This document shows positions 1-8,295 of a stretch of DNA of 64,000 nt, one piece after another (within the stretch, counting starts at the first letter, position 1; every line of letters starts with the position of its first letter). The position numbers were made by a program, and so were the translations under genes. Under the pieces are notes generated by a model, which made no database searches, had not been told where the DNA came from, and saw only the letters and a program-made list of their open reading frames with translations. Source of the stretch: an uncultured Collinsella sp. (GTDB taxonomy: Bacteria > Actinomycetota > Coriobacteriia > Coriobacteriales > Coriobacteriaceae); contig CAAENX010000021.1 in NCBI GenBank assembly GCA_900757495.1, forward strand, positions 62,001 through 126,000, read 5' to 3'.

Positions 1-888
1 GTTCTTGGCCTCGATGGACACCGGGAACACAAACTGGTCGACGGTGTCGGCGGTCGACGTGGCAGGCGCGATCTCCACGCGGGCCGGATCGCTCACCAGG
101 TCGGTGATCTCGCCCACGGCCTCCTCGTCGAGGGTCGCCGAGAATAGCAGCGTCTGGCGCTCGACCGGCGTCTCGCGCACAATGCGGCGGACGGCAGGCA
201 AAAAGCCCATGTCGAGCATGCGATCGGCCTCGTCGAGCACCAGTACCTTGACCTCGTCCAGGTGGCAGGCGCCCTGCTCGATCAGGTCGACCAGACGGCC
301 CGGCGTGGCGACCAAGATGTCGCAGCCATACTTGAGGGCCGCAATCTGCGGCTTGTAGCTCACGCCGCCCACGACGGTCACGGCGACATGGCCGGTGACG
401 TCGGCAATCTTGCCGGCGACCTCGTCGATCTGCTGTGCGAGCTCGCGCGTGGGGGTGATGACGAGCATCACGGGGCCGCGGCCGTTGCCCTCGGGCTTTT
501 TAGCACCGCGACGACGGTTGCGGCCGCCGCGCTCGCGTACGGGTTTGGGCGGAGCGATGTGCTCCAGGTTGTTCATGGTCGGCAGCAAAAAGGCAGCCGT
601 CTTGCCGGTGCCGGTCTGAGCGGCGGCAAGCAGGTCGCGGCCCTCGAGCACCACGGGGATCGAGCCGGCCTGGACAGGCGTGGGCGCCGTGTAGCCCAGG
701 TTCTCGATGGCACGAAGCATCTCGTCCGAAAGTCCCAGCTCGTCAAAGGCGGGCAGGTTCTCGGTCGCGGACTCGACGGCCTGGGCAGCATTGGCCTCGT
801 CGGCAGCATCGAAGGCAGCCTGGGTCATGGCCTCGCGGGTCTCGTCCAGAATCTCGGCGTCCGTGACGTCGGATACAGAATTACGCAT
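1..888 (-). CDS. DEAD-box ATP-dependent RNA helicase, N-terminal part (cut by window edge)
   Basis: The gene starts at an ATG at 888 and runs off the left edge, leaving the first 296 residues. These hold the first RecA-like domain of a DEAD-box RNA helicase: Q-motif region (about 48-73), AQTGTGKT (90-97), PTRELA (146-151), TPGR (195-198), DEAD (219-222) and SAT (250-252). A basic Arg/Gly/Lys-rich insert (about 115-138) separates motif I from Ia, and an acidic leader of about 47 residues precedes the Q motif. By family it should unwind RNA duplexes in ribosome assembly or RNA decay. AAGGAA lies about 10 nt before the ATG. The C-terminal half is missing, so the paralogue type (CsdA, RhlE or other) cannot be decided. 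Confidence 0.93.
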   Translation of the reverse strand, partial: MRNSVSDVTDAEILDETREAMTQAAFDAADEANAAQAVESATENLPAFDELGLSDEMLRAIENLGYTAPTPVQAGSIPVVLEGRDLLAAAQTGTGKTAAFLLPTMNNLEHIAPPKPVRERGGRNRRRGAKKPEGNGRGPVMLVITPTRELAQQIDEVAGKIADVTGHVAVTVVGGVSYKPQIAALKYGCDILVATPGRLVDLIEQGACHLDEVKVLVLDEADRMLDMGFLPAVRRIVRETPVERQTLLFSATLDEEAVGEITDLVSDPARVEIAPATSTADTVDQFVFPVSIEAKN

Positions 889-1150
889 ATGTTGTTGTTC
901 CTTATCTGCACGCGTTATGGGCACGGCATGCGGCCGCGCGGGCGTGCTTGGTAGTGCGCTAATACATACAAAAACGGGTGCGCACAGAGAGGACGTTGCT
1001 CAGCACGCTGGCGATCGCTTTGGCAGCCCTATCACGCGCCGTCCAGACGCAGCGGCCCTAAGCGATGGAGCAGATTCGCCGCCGGTTAGTATACCCGCGC
1101 TTCGCATGCCCCCACGTAAACCACAGATGACGGGGCGGTCGGGGCCGATT

Positions 1151-1286
1151 GTCTCAATCTGTAACAGTTACGAGACAAAACCGGGTCTACACGTTACAGA
1201 TTGAGACGAACTCAAACATCGCAAAACATAATCTCGATCTGTAACAGTTAGAGGTCATTTTCCCCGCTAGATGTTACAGATCGAGA
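1151..1286. repeat. Repeat A array, two palindromic units
   Basis: There are two units, 1151-1207 and 1232-1286, with starts 81 bp apart. Each has 15-bp arms of the form TCTCRATCTGTAACA and its reverse complement, around a variable centre of about 25 nt. In the first unit the arms carry A facing T at the variable position, in the second G facing C, so pairing is perfect in both. The array sits between the divergent helicase and copA genes. I see no gene in the rest of 889-1438. Confidence 0.9.
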
Positions 1287-1360
1287 TGTTTGACATGAGC
1301 TGCCAACGATTGAGCAGCCACCCGCATCTGTAGCGAAATGTCATACATTCTCATCTCCAC

Positions 1361-1391
1361 TGGACACCCCCAGGGGGTATGGGTGTATAGT
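1361..1391 (+). promoter_or_regulatory. copA promoter with CsoR-type operator
   Basis: A near-perfect GC-rich dyad, ACACCCCCAGGGGGTAT (1364-1380), matches the known form of CsoR operators (TACCCCC/GGGGGTA). It lies between a possible -35 TGGACA (1361-1366) and -10 TATAGT (1386-1391), with a 19-bp spacer. A repressor bound here would block RNA polymerase, and a CsoR gene lies 2.8 kb downstream. Binding itself is inferred. Confidence 0.7.
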
Positions 1392-1438
1392 ATCGGCAGG
1401 TTAACAATTCAAACACTACGCCACAGAAAGGAGAAGCC

Positions 1439-3781
1439 ATGGCTCAAGATAAGTTTGACGTGGGCGGCATGACGTGCGCCGCCTGCCAGGCGCATGTGGA
1501 CCGCGCCGTGAGCAAGCTCGACGGCGTCCAAAGCGTCGCGGTCAACCTGCTCGCCGGTTCCATGATGGTCGACTATGACCCCACGCAGGTCTCCCCCGAC
1601 GATATCTGCACCGCTGTCGACCGCGCAGGCTACTCGGCCTCACCCGTCGATGCGGGCACCGGTGCCGCTGGCTCAAACGGCAGCGTGCAAGCCAGGTCCG
1701 GCGCCGCCCACATGGAGTCGCCCACCAAAAAATTGGAGGCCGCCGCCTCTGCCATGCGCACCCGCCTCATCGTCTCGATCGCATTCCTCATCCCGCTGTT
1801 CTACATAGGCATGGGGCACATGCTTGGTTGGCCGCTGCCCGGTGTCTTCACCGATCACACCCATAGCATGACGCTCGCCCTCACCGAGCTCGTCCTGCTC
1901 ATCCCCATCATCTATGTCAACGACGCGTACTTTATCAACGGGTTTAAATCGCTCGTTCACGGCGCGCCCACCATGGACGCCCTCATCGCCGTGGGCGCCA
2001 CTGCCTCCATCGCCTGGTCGCTCTACGCCATGTTCATCATGGCCGACCAATTAGCCGCGGGTCAGATCCACGAGGCCATGATGACGGGCATGGACAATCT
2101 GTATTTTGAGAGCGCGGGCACGATCCTGTCGCTGGTCACCGTGGGCAAATACCTCGAGACTCGCAGCAAGTCCAAAACCGGCGGCGCCATCGAGGCGCTG
2201 ATCGACCTGGCGCCCAAGACCGCGACCGTCGTTGCCGACGACGGTACCGAAACCACCGTCGACGTCGACGCCATTCTGCCCGGCCAGGTCCTGCGCGTGC
2301 GCCCCGGAGAGTCCATCCCCGTCGATGGCGTGGTGCTCGAAGGCAGCTCGGCCGTGGACGAGAGTGCGCTCACCGGCGAGTCCATCCCCGTGGAAAAGGC
2401 CGCCGGTGACACCGTCAACGCCGCCACGGTCAACCGCACCGGATCGTTTACCTTCCGCGCCACGCGGGTGGGTGCCGAGACATCGCTCGCCAAGATCATC
2501 CAGCTCGTCGAGGACGCCAACGCCACCAAGGCGCCCATCGCCCGCATGGCCGACAAGGTCGCCGGCGTGTTCGTGCCCGTGGTGTTCGTGATCTCGGCCG
2601 TGACCTTTGCGGTATGGATGGCGCTGACCGGCAGCGTGAACGAGGCGCTCACTTCTGCCGTAGCCGTGCTGGTGATCAGTTGTCCGTGCGCGCTCGGCCT
2701 GGCCACACCCGTCGCCATTATGGTGGGCACCGGCAAGGGCGCCGAAATGGGCATTCTGTTTAAGAGCGCCGAGGCTCTAGAGAACCTGCGCAGCGTGGGC
2801 ACGGTGGTGCTCGACAAGACGGGCACCGTCACCCGCGGCAAGCCGGCCGTGACCGATATCGTGGTTGGCGCACGCGCCGACGGCTCGCCCGCCATGAGCG
2901 AAAAAGCGCTGCTCAAGCTGGCCGCCGCGCTGGAGCGCTCGAGCGAGCACCCGCTGGCCGAGGCGATTATGGCCGAGTGCGAGTCGCGCGGAATCGTCGC
3001 GCGCATGGTCGAGAACTTTGCTGCCGTGCCCGGTCGTGGTGTTACGGCGCGCGAGGGGCAGAATGTCATCGCAGCCGGCAACGTGCGTCTGATGAACGAG
3101 CTGGGCGCGGAGGTGCCCGCCGGTCTTGCCGAGCAGTTCGCTGCCGAGGGCAAGACGCCGCTGTTCTTTGCCAAGAACGGCGAGCTCGTTGGTACCATCG
3201 CCGTGGCTGACGAGGTCAAAGAAACGAGTGCCGAGGCCATCGCCGCGCTGCGTTCGCTCGGCGTCGACGTGCGCATGCTCACCGGCGACAACCGCGTGAC
3301 GGCCGAGGCCATCGCCCGCCGCGTGGGGCTGAGCAGCGAACAGGTCATCGCCGACGTCCTCCCCACCGACAAGGAACGCCACGTCCGCGAACTGCAAGAT
3401 GCGGGCAGCAAGGTCGCCATGGTGGGCGACGGCATCAACGACTCCCCCGCCCTGGCGCGCGCCGACGTGGGCCTTGCCATCGGCACCGGCGCCGACATCG
3501 CCAAGGAGGGCGCCGACGTGGTGCTCATGCGCAGCGACCTCATGGACGTCGCCCGCGCCATCGAGCTTTCGCGCGCCACGATCCGCAACATCAAGCAGGA
3601 CCTGTTCTGGGCACTGTTCTACAACGGCATCGGCATTCCGCTCGCCGCGGGCGTGTTCTTCCCGCTCACCGGATGGCAGCTCTCGCCGATGTTTGGCGCC
3701 GCGGCCATGAGCCTGTCGAGCGTGTGCGTCGTAAGCAATGCTCTGCGCCTGAAATCCTTTAAGCCTAAGACGGCGCACTGA
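1439..3781 (+). CDS. copA: Copper-exporting P-type ATPase
   Basis: A 780-residue P1B-type ATPase expected to pump Cu(I) out of the cytoplasm. In order: one N-terminal heavy-metal domain with GMTCAAC (10-16), membrane segments from about 108, actuator TGES (312-315), the intramembrane copper motif CPC (415-417), phosphorylation motif DKTGT (459-463), the HP motif SSEHPLAEA (about 501-509), ATP-hinge VGDGINDSP (662-670), and the last helices with FYN and MSLSS, the other Cu(I)-site motifs of this subgroup. AAAGGAG precedes the ATG. The promoter has a CsoR-like operator, and copZ and csoR genes follow, so copper-inducible expression is likely. The 152 bp after the stop hold no clear terminator. 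Confidence 0.96.
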   Translation: MAQDKFDVGGMTCAACQAHVDRAVSKLDGVQSVAVNLLAGSMMVDYDPTQVSPDDICTAVDRAGYSASPVDAGTGAAGSNGSVQARSGAAHMESPTKKLEAAASAMRTRLIVSIAFLIPLFYIGMGHMLGWPLPGVFTDHTHSMTLALTELVLLIPIIYVNDAYFINGFKSLVHGAPTMDALIAVGATASIAWSLYAMFIMADQLAAGQIHEAMMTGMDNLYFESAGTILSLVTVGKYLETRSKSKTGGAIEALIDLAPKTATVVADDGTETTVDVDAILPGQVLRVRPGESIPVDGVVLEGSSAVDESALTGESIPVEKAAGDTVNAATVNRTGSFTFRATRVGAETSLAKIIQLVEDANATKAPIARMADKVAGVFVPVVFVISAVTFAVWMALTGSVNEALTSAVAVLVISCPCALGLATPVAIMVGTGKGAEMGILFKSAEALENLRSVGTVVLDKTGTVTRGKPAVTDIVVGARADGSPAMSEKALLKLAAALERSSEHPLAEAIMAECESRGIVARMVENFAAVPGRGVTAREGQNVIAAGNVRLMNELGAEVPAGLAEQFAAEGKTPLFFAKNGELVGTIAVADEVKETSAEAIAALRSLGVDVRMLTGDNRVTAEAIARRVGLSSEQVIADVLPTDKERHVRELQDAGSKVAMVGDGINDSPALARADVGLAIGTGADIAKEGADVVLMRSDLMDVARAIELSRATIRNIKQDLFWALFYNGIGIPLAAGVFFPLTGWQLSPMFGAAAMSLSSVCVVSNALRLKSFKPKTAH

Positions 3782-3933
3782 TGCACCCGACCTTGCCCCT
3801 CAAACCGTCGCTCGCGTACCCAAGTACGCTTCGCTCCTCTTTCGGGGCAATCTCGGGCACCTCAGCGCACCTTTAAGATGACGCTGTTCACGACTAAACT
3901 GTCAGATAATCTCAATCGATAAGGAGTACACCC

Positions 3934-4155
3934 ATGCGTTACACGATTAAGACTTCGGGCCTTATGTGCGGCCACTGCGACGCTACTGTCGAGACGGCAC
4001 TGCTCAACGTTGCCGGCGTGACCGACGCCGATGCCGATCACGAGACTCAGACCGTACAGGTGGAGTGCGCCGACACCGTGACCGCTGAGCAGCTCGCTGC
4101 CGCCGTCGAAGACGCCGGTGAGAAATTCCATGCCCTGTCCGTAACCGCCGCGTAA
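3934..4155 (+). CDS. copZ: Copper chaperone, heavy-metal-associated domain
   Basis: A 73-residue single-domain protein with the metal-binding loop GLMCGHC (Cys12, Cys15) and the beta-alpha-beta-beta-alpha-beta pattern of Atx1/CopZ chaperones. It probably binds Cu(I) in the cytoplasm and passes it to the neighbouring CopA or to CsoR. His between the two cysteines departs from the usual MxCxxC filler, so another metal is conceivable. AAGGAG precedes the ATG. It lies 152 bp after copA and 41 bp before csoR on the same strand. Confidence 0.85.
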   Translation: MRYTIKTSGLMCGHCDATVETALLNVAGVTDADADHETQTVQVECADTVTAEQLAAAVEDAGEKFHALSVTAA

Positions 4156-4196
4156 CGCCCCGCACGTACCCCCCCGACCAGAAACGAGAACCCGCC

Positions 4197-4469
4197 ATGA
4201 TGGCAGACCATAAATCGGTGACCCGCATGCTCAAGACGGCACGCGGTCAGATCGACGGCATCCTGCGGATGGTCGATGAGGACCGCTACTGCGTCGATAT
4301 TTCTACGCAGCTCATGGCCACACAGGCGCTCCTCGCGCGCATCAACGCCGACGTGCTAAAGGCGCATATCGAAGGCTGCGTGACTTCGGCAATCGAATCG
4401 GGCGACGAGGAGCTCAAGGCCGCCAAGCTTGCCGAGATTGAACGCGTCGTCGACAAGCTCTCCAAGTAA
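4197..4469 (+). CDS. csoR: CsoR-family copper-sensing repressor
   Basis: A 90-residue all-helical DUF156 protein. The Cu(I) ligand set of CsoR is present: Cys32, His57 and Cys61 (YCVDIS and AHIEGC), which separates it from RcnR and FrmR relatives. The basic helix near residues 7-18 (VTRMLKTARGQI) is the DNA-contact region typical of the family. It probably represses copA through the GC-rich dyad at 1364-1380. Two adjacent ATG codons (4197, 4200) are possible starts and no strong ribosome site is seen. The gene is last in the copper cluster. Confidence 0.9.
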   Translation: MMADHKSVTRMLKTARGQIDGILRMVDEDRYCVDISTQLMATQALLARINADVLKAHIEGCVTSAIESGDEELKAAKLAEIERVVDKLSK

Positions 4470-4513
4470 TTGGGGCATTGGGAACAATCTTCTTTGCACC
4501 GTCTTGGTGTTCT

Positions 4514-4560
4514 GGGGACAGGTATGCTTGCACCACACTGGTGCAGATTAACCTGTCCCC
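4514..4560. repeat. Repeat C hairpin (GGGGACAGGT / ACCTGTCCCC)
   Basis: A 10-bp perfect inverted repeat, GGGGACAGGT (4514-4523) and ACCTGTCCCC (4551-4560), encloses a second dyad GCACCA-CAC-TGGTGC (4530-4544). The half-sequence GGGACAGGT followed within a few bases by TTGCACCA recurs near 36905 and 43451. It lies 44 bp after csoR and lacks a T-run, so it looks like a REP-type intergenic element, not a terminator. Confidence 0.75.
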
Positions 4561-4615
4561 CTTGCTCTAAATCGGGTATAAAGGCGTGCAGTATATCGAA
4601 CGAAAGGCAATTCGC

Positions 4616-5089
4616 ATGAATGACTTTATGAAGGGTCGCAACGGCGCCGATGAGCTCACCGTCGTGTTGGGCTTCGCAGGCATTATCATCGCGATGATCG
4701 GGTCGATGGCCCGTATCCAGTGGCTCAGCTGGATCGCCATCGCCGTGATCGCGCTCGGCGTGCTGCGCGGTCTGTCCAAAAACATCGACGCGCGCCGCAA
4801 GGAGAACGATGCCTTTGTCACGGCGACCGCAAACGTCCCCGGCCTAGGTAAGTTCGTCGCCAGCTTGGGTGGCGGCGCCGCGGCTGCCAACGCCTCGCGC
4901 GCGGCCGGCACCAGCAAGGAAGACTTTGAGCGCGCCAAGCGAACAGCCAAGAAGATGTGGAAGGGTCGCAAGACCACGGCATACCTCAAGTGCCCCAACT
5001 GCGGCCAGATGTTGTCCGTCCCCAAGGGCAAGGGCAAGATCCGCGTCACCTGCCCCAAGTGCCACGCCAAGATGGAGACACGCTCCTAG
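4616..5089 (+). CDS. Membrane protein with C-terminal zinc ribbon, function unknown
   Basis: 157 residues from the ATG at 4616, chosen because GAAAGG precedes it; a GTG at 4586 would add ten residues. Two hydrophobic helices (about 13-30 and 37-51) are followed by an Ala/Gly-rich, charged linker and a zinc ribbon with two CxxC pairs (Cys126/129, Cys146/149) in CPNCG and CPKCH. The ribbon presumably faces the cytoplasm. Proteins of this plan exist in many Gram-positive bacteria, but I know no tested function. A strong hairpin terminator follows 63 bp after the stop. Confidence 0.8.
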   Translation: MNDFMKGRNGADELTVVLGFAGIIIAMIGSMARIQWLSWIAIAVIALGVLRGLSKNIDARRKENDAFVTATANVPGLGKFVASLGGGAAAANASRAAGTSKEDFERAKRTAKKMWKGRKTTAYLKCPNCGQMLSVPKGKGKIRVTCPKCHAKMETRS

Positions 5090-5152
5090 GCATCGCGCCG
5101 TGGGGCAAATGAATCAGTAGTGTTTGTCTCAAATCTGAAGCATTTATTCGAT

Positions 5153-5191
5153 AAAAAAGCCGAGGCCTCTTGCTGAGACCTCGGCTTTTTT
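5153..5191. terminator. Bidirectional intrinsic terminator
   Basis: AAAAAAGCCGAGG and CCTCGGCTTTTTT arms enclose a short loop, giving a GC-rich stem with A-tract on one side and T-tract on the other. It lies between the converging zinc-ribbon gene (plus) and amidohydrolase gene (minus) and can end both. Confidence 0.9.
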
Positions 5192-5242
5192 GTATAAGGC
5201 GGCGGCGTTCGACGAGCCGACTGTCCCCCGTCACACCGGCGC

Positions 5243-6613
5243 TTACGCCACGCCGTCGCGGGCCAGCTCCTCGGCCAGCGCTTCGGCAGGCATGGCCATA
5301 ATCGTGTCGAGCTCGGCGTCCACCTCGGGAATACGCTTCACCTTGAGTTTGCGCACCAGGTTGCCGCGGCACATCACGTGCATTGGCTCGCGCAGAGCGC
5401 ACAGGTCATCGAGCGGGTTCTCGCGCGTCACCAGGATATCGGCGGCCTTGCCGCACTCGACCGTGCCGGTCTCGCCGCCTAGGCCCAACAGCTCGGCATT
5501 GACCTGCGTCGCCGTATGCAGCGCAAAGGCGTTGCTCACGCCCACGTACTTGGCAAAGTAAGCGACTTCGCGCCACATGTCGTACTGGGTCACGAACGGG
5601 CAGCTCGAGTCCGTGCCCAGGCCCACCTTGACGCCGGCTTCCAGCGCCGCACGAGCGCTCTCGATAATGCCCGAGCACACGATGTCGCCGTTCTTCTTTT
5701 GCGTGTCGGTCGAATGGGTCTTTTCCGGATCGAGCAGTACAAACGGCAGCGCCGGACTAATCGTACAGGTCACGCTCGGCGCGCGTCCCTCGAGCTGTGT
5801 TCCCGCGGCGCCGCGGTACAGCTCCAGGATCTCGGGGGTCATCGGAGCGCCGTGCTCGATTGTGTCGACACCGGCCTGAAGCGCGGCCTTCACACCTTCG
5901 GTGCTCTCGACATGGGCCATAACCGGCAGGCCCACCTCGTGCGCAGCCTTGCACGCCGCCGCGGCGACATCGACCGGCATGCGCAGCACGCCCGGCTCGC
6001 CTACTTCGGTCGCATCGAACACGCCACCCGTTACGAACAGCTTGATGACATCGGCACCGCGCGCATACAAGTCACGCACTTGTTCGGCCGCCTCGGCGGG
6101 ACTATTAGCCACCTGGGCGAACAAGCCCGCACCATGGCCGCCCGGCACCGTGACGCCCGTTCCCGGCGCCACCAGACGCGGACCCTGATACTTGCCGGCG
6201 TCGATAGCGTTGCGCACGGCGATGTCGGCAAACAGCGGGTCGCCCGCGCCGCGCACCGTGGTCACGCCGCTTGCCAACTGTTGCTGGGCACTGCCTTTGA
6301 GGATGTGGCGAACGATGGCGCGGCCCACGGGATTGTCGAGCTTCTTCATCAGCGCGCCCGCATCGCCCGCCGAGACCGGTTTGCCCGAACCGCACAGATG
6401 CACGTGCATATTGATGAGACCCGGCATGAGATACGCACCGCCCAGGTCGATGACCTCGGCACCTGCAGGCGCCTGCGCCACAGCAGTCGGCCCCATCCAG
6501 GTGATGATGCCACGCTCGACGGCCACGGCCATATCGGACTGCGGCTCCATATGCTCCGAACCATCCAGAACGGTCGCATTGATAAACAACGTGGGACGAT
6601 CAGCAGACGCCAT
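5243..6613 (-). CDS. Metal-dependent amidohydrolase (imidazolonepropionase/prolidase-like branch)
   Basis: 456 residues from the ATG at 6613, preceded by GGAGGA; an in-frame start further upstream would add 43 residues with no homologous look. The amidohydrolase metal centre is complete: HVH (70, 72), Lys191 in VIKLFVTGG (probable carbamylated bridge), His234 (VMAHVES), His254 (IEHGAP) and Asp335 (GTDSS). The N-terminal beta-sandwich begins LFINATVLDG. Relatives hydrolyse cyclic amides or Xaa-Pro and other C-terminal dipeptide bonds; the substrate here is open. No signal peptide is visible, so it should be cytoplasmic. It stands alone, converging on the zinc-ribbon gene. Confidence 0.85.
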   Translation of the reverse strand: MASADRPTLFINATVLDGSEHMEPQSDMAVAVERGIITWMGPTAVAQAPAGAEVIDLGGAYLMPGLINMHVHLCGSGKPVSAGDAGALMKKLDNPVGRAIVRHILKGSAQQQLASGVTTVRGAGDPLFADIAVRNAIDAGKYQGPRLVAPGTGVTVPGGHGAGLFAQVANSPAEAAEQVRDLYARGADVIKLFVTGGVFDATEVGEPGVLRMPVDVAAAACKAAHEVGLPVMAHVESTEGVKAALQAGVDTIEHGAPMTPEILELYRGAAGTQLEGRAPSVTCTISPALPFVLLDPEKTHSTDTQKKNGDIVCSGIIESARAALEAGVKVGLGTDSSCPFVTQYDMWREVAYFAKYVGVSNAFALHTATQVNAELLGLGGETGTVECGKAADILVTRENPLDDLCALREPMHVMCRGNLVRKLKVKRIPEVDAELDTIMAMPAEALAEELARDGVA

Positions 6614-6763
6614 ATCGAGCTCCTCCCCCTCAGAAAACTTCAACATTTGTCCATTATTACCCAGTTCGGCAGGATTGCTGCGGACATATCGGTTAACGGA
6701 GAAAGGAGGAGATGCGGAGAATGGAATGCGTTGCAGCCCCATCCCAGCGACATCCGGGAAATG

Positions 6764-7060
6764 TCTTGATCTGTAACAGATAGACCGTCTTTAACATTCC
6801 AAGTGTTACAGATCGAGATCTTTCGGCACCGCGTCCAACCTTTGTCTCGATCTGTAACAGTTAGAGCGGCTTTTGGCTGTTAGATGTTACAGATTAAGAT
6901 ATTCTCCAGCCCTGTCGTCAAACGTCTAAATCTGTAACAGTTAGACAGGTTTTCGGCCTCTAGATGTTACAGATTGAGAACTTTCACCAGGCGCCAACCT
7001 TCTGTCTCGATCTGTAACAGTTGCGAGGCCAAACGGCCCCTTGTTGTTACAGATCGAGAC
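6764..7060. repeat. Repeat A array, four palindromic units
   Basis: Four units at 6764-6818, 6844-6899, 6925-6979 and 7004-7060 start 80, 81 and 79 bp apart. Arms are TCTCRATCTGTAACA-like with their reverse complements. Unit 1 has a T-G wobble, unit 2 one mismatch and one G-T wobble, unit 3 one mismatch, and unit 4 is perfect. Spacers of about 24 nt are partly alike (units 1-2 and 3-4 share a CCAACCTT core). It fills most of the 488 bp between the amidohydrolase and nuclease-fold genes; no gene is seen there. Confidence 0.92.
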
Positions 7061-7101
7061 AAACTCGGCAGAAACAACCACATCCGTGTCAGTTACACCC
7101 C

Positions 7102-8172
7102 TCAGCGCCCATACCACTGCCGCCTCCACTGCTCAGCCAAATCGGCCCACTGCGGAATGCCCGCCAGTCTCATCTTTTCAGCCAGCTTCCCCGGATTCTT
7201 GAGCTCATCAAACGTAAACCTCAGCACCTTATGTCCGAGCATCGTCAGATGAGACTCTCGCTGACGTTCTGCCACGAATGGGTCGACCGACTCCCGACCC
7301 TCGTCGTTCTGTAAGGCATACTTTCCCTTTCCATCGAGCTCGCCAATCACGCACGTCCCGTCCTCGAGCCTCCAGAAATAATCAACGCGAAACACTTGGC
7401 TCGAATCAAGCGGGTCACGAAACTCCACCTGCAACTCTGGCACCGGAAAACCGTATGCAATAAAGAACGCCCGGAATCGAGACTCGCCACCGTTTTCGGA
7501 CAGCCCGTCCGCATGCGACGCAATCACCTGAGCTCTGCGATACCCGCGTCTGCCCTCGCAATCGGCCTGGAGCCGTTCGCAGAGGTCGTCGCGCGATATG
7601 CCCTTCGCCCGCAGCGCAGAATCGGCGATCGCCAGACCATACGAAAACGGCGCACGCAGCAGACAATCCTTCACCGTGCGCCAAAACGGCGTCACTCGCA
7701 CGCCGTCGACGCGCTCAAGCGTACCCGCCGCCTGCGGACGCAACAGCCGGCATCCTGCACTCAGCGGCACCGAACAACCCGTCTTAACAAGAAATCGCGG
7801 CCCGAGCAGATCATTCGGCACCTCCAGACCCCACAAAAGGGCCGCGTCGTAACCCCAAAACGCCCAATCTGGATGAAACTCCGCAAGCCCTTTGACGGTA
7901 CGCAGCGCTCGCTCCGTCGGCGTCAGTACATCCCAATCATGTTGAAAACAGAACAAATACGGCTCGGGCTCCGCAATGTCATCGGTCCCCACATGACGCC
8001 GCAGCCACATGAGCTCGGCATTGTCGTGCGTCACAAGCAGCACGCCTTGTTCAGCCGCCTCCGTGAGCCTGGCAAGCATCCTATTCCGCGCCAAGGTGTT
8101 ACGTGTTGCATGCTTGTGTTTGAAAACGGTATTAGACACTTTCATCACCGCCACATCGGAGAAATGGGCCAT
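7102..8172 (-). CDS. AbiEi-like / DUF559-type protein with PD-(D/E)xK nuclease fold
   Basis: 356 residues from the ATG at 8172; a TTG at 8196 would add an Ala run, and neither has a convincing ribosome site. The middle (LTPTERALR... to ...VTPFWRTVKDCLL... ALR) resembles the AbiEi-like region that precedes DUF559 endonuclease domains in many actinobacteria. The C-terminal part has a Vsr/DUF559-like nuclease signature: Glu230, Asp264 (VDYFW) and E278-x-D-x-K282 in GELDGKGKY. Function is unproven; such proteins are annotated as type IV antitoxin-like or endonuclease-like, and no AbiEii toxin partner is adjacent. Repeat A copies lie 41 bp beyond its 3' end (four units) and 26 bp before its start (one unit). 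Confidence 0.75.
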   Translation of the reverse strand: MAHFSDVAVMKVSNTVFKHKHATRNTLARNRMLARLTEAAEQGVLLVTHDNAELMWLRRHVGTDDIAEPEPYLFCFQHDWDVLTPTERALRTVKGLAEFHPDWAFWGYDAALLWGLEVPNDLLGPRFLVKTGCSVPLSAGCRLLRPQAAGTLERVDGVRVTPFWRTVKDCLLRAPFSYGLAIADSALRAKGISRDDLCERLQADCEGRRGYRRAQVIASHADGLSENGGESRFRAFFIAYGFPVPELQVEFRDPLDSSQVFRVDYFWRLEDGTCVIGELDGKGKYALQNDEGRESVDPFVAERQRESHLTMLGHKVLRFTFDELKNPGKLAEKMRLAGIPQWADLAEQWRRQWYGR

Positions 8173-8198
8173 CGCCGCCGCCGCTGCCGCCGACAAAC

Positions 8199-8255
8199 GT
8201 CTCGATCTGTAACAGGTAGACCGGTTTTTTGTCCCTAAACGTTACAGATCGAGAC
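8199..8255. repeat. Repeat A, single unit
   Basis: One perfect-arm copy (GTCTCGATCTGTAAC and its complement) around a T-rich centre, immediately upstream of the nuclease-fold gene and 40 bp past the stop of the 8296-9003 gene. It is the only unit in the window not in a tandem pair or longer array. Confidence 0.9.
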
Positions 8256-8295
8256 ATAAAGGCAGAAAGCAAGGCAGGAGACAACCGTCCATCCC

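Noticed and set aside
3782..3933. Terminator or repeat between copA and copZ
   Set aside because: A short GCGTACCCAAGTACGC dyad is present but has no T-tract and no second copy.
6764..7060. CRISPR array
   Set aside because: The regular 80-bp step is suggestive, but the repeats are 55-57 bp palindromes with diverged centres, spacers are partly alike between units, and no cas gene is near.
7102..8172. Complete AbiE toxin-antitoxin system
   Set aside because: No AbiEii nucleotidyltransferase gene is adjacent, and the C-terminus is nuclease-like, so a two-gene system cannot be claimed.
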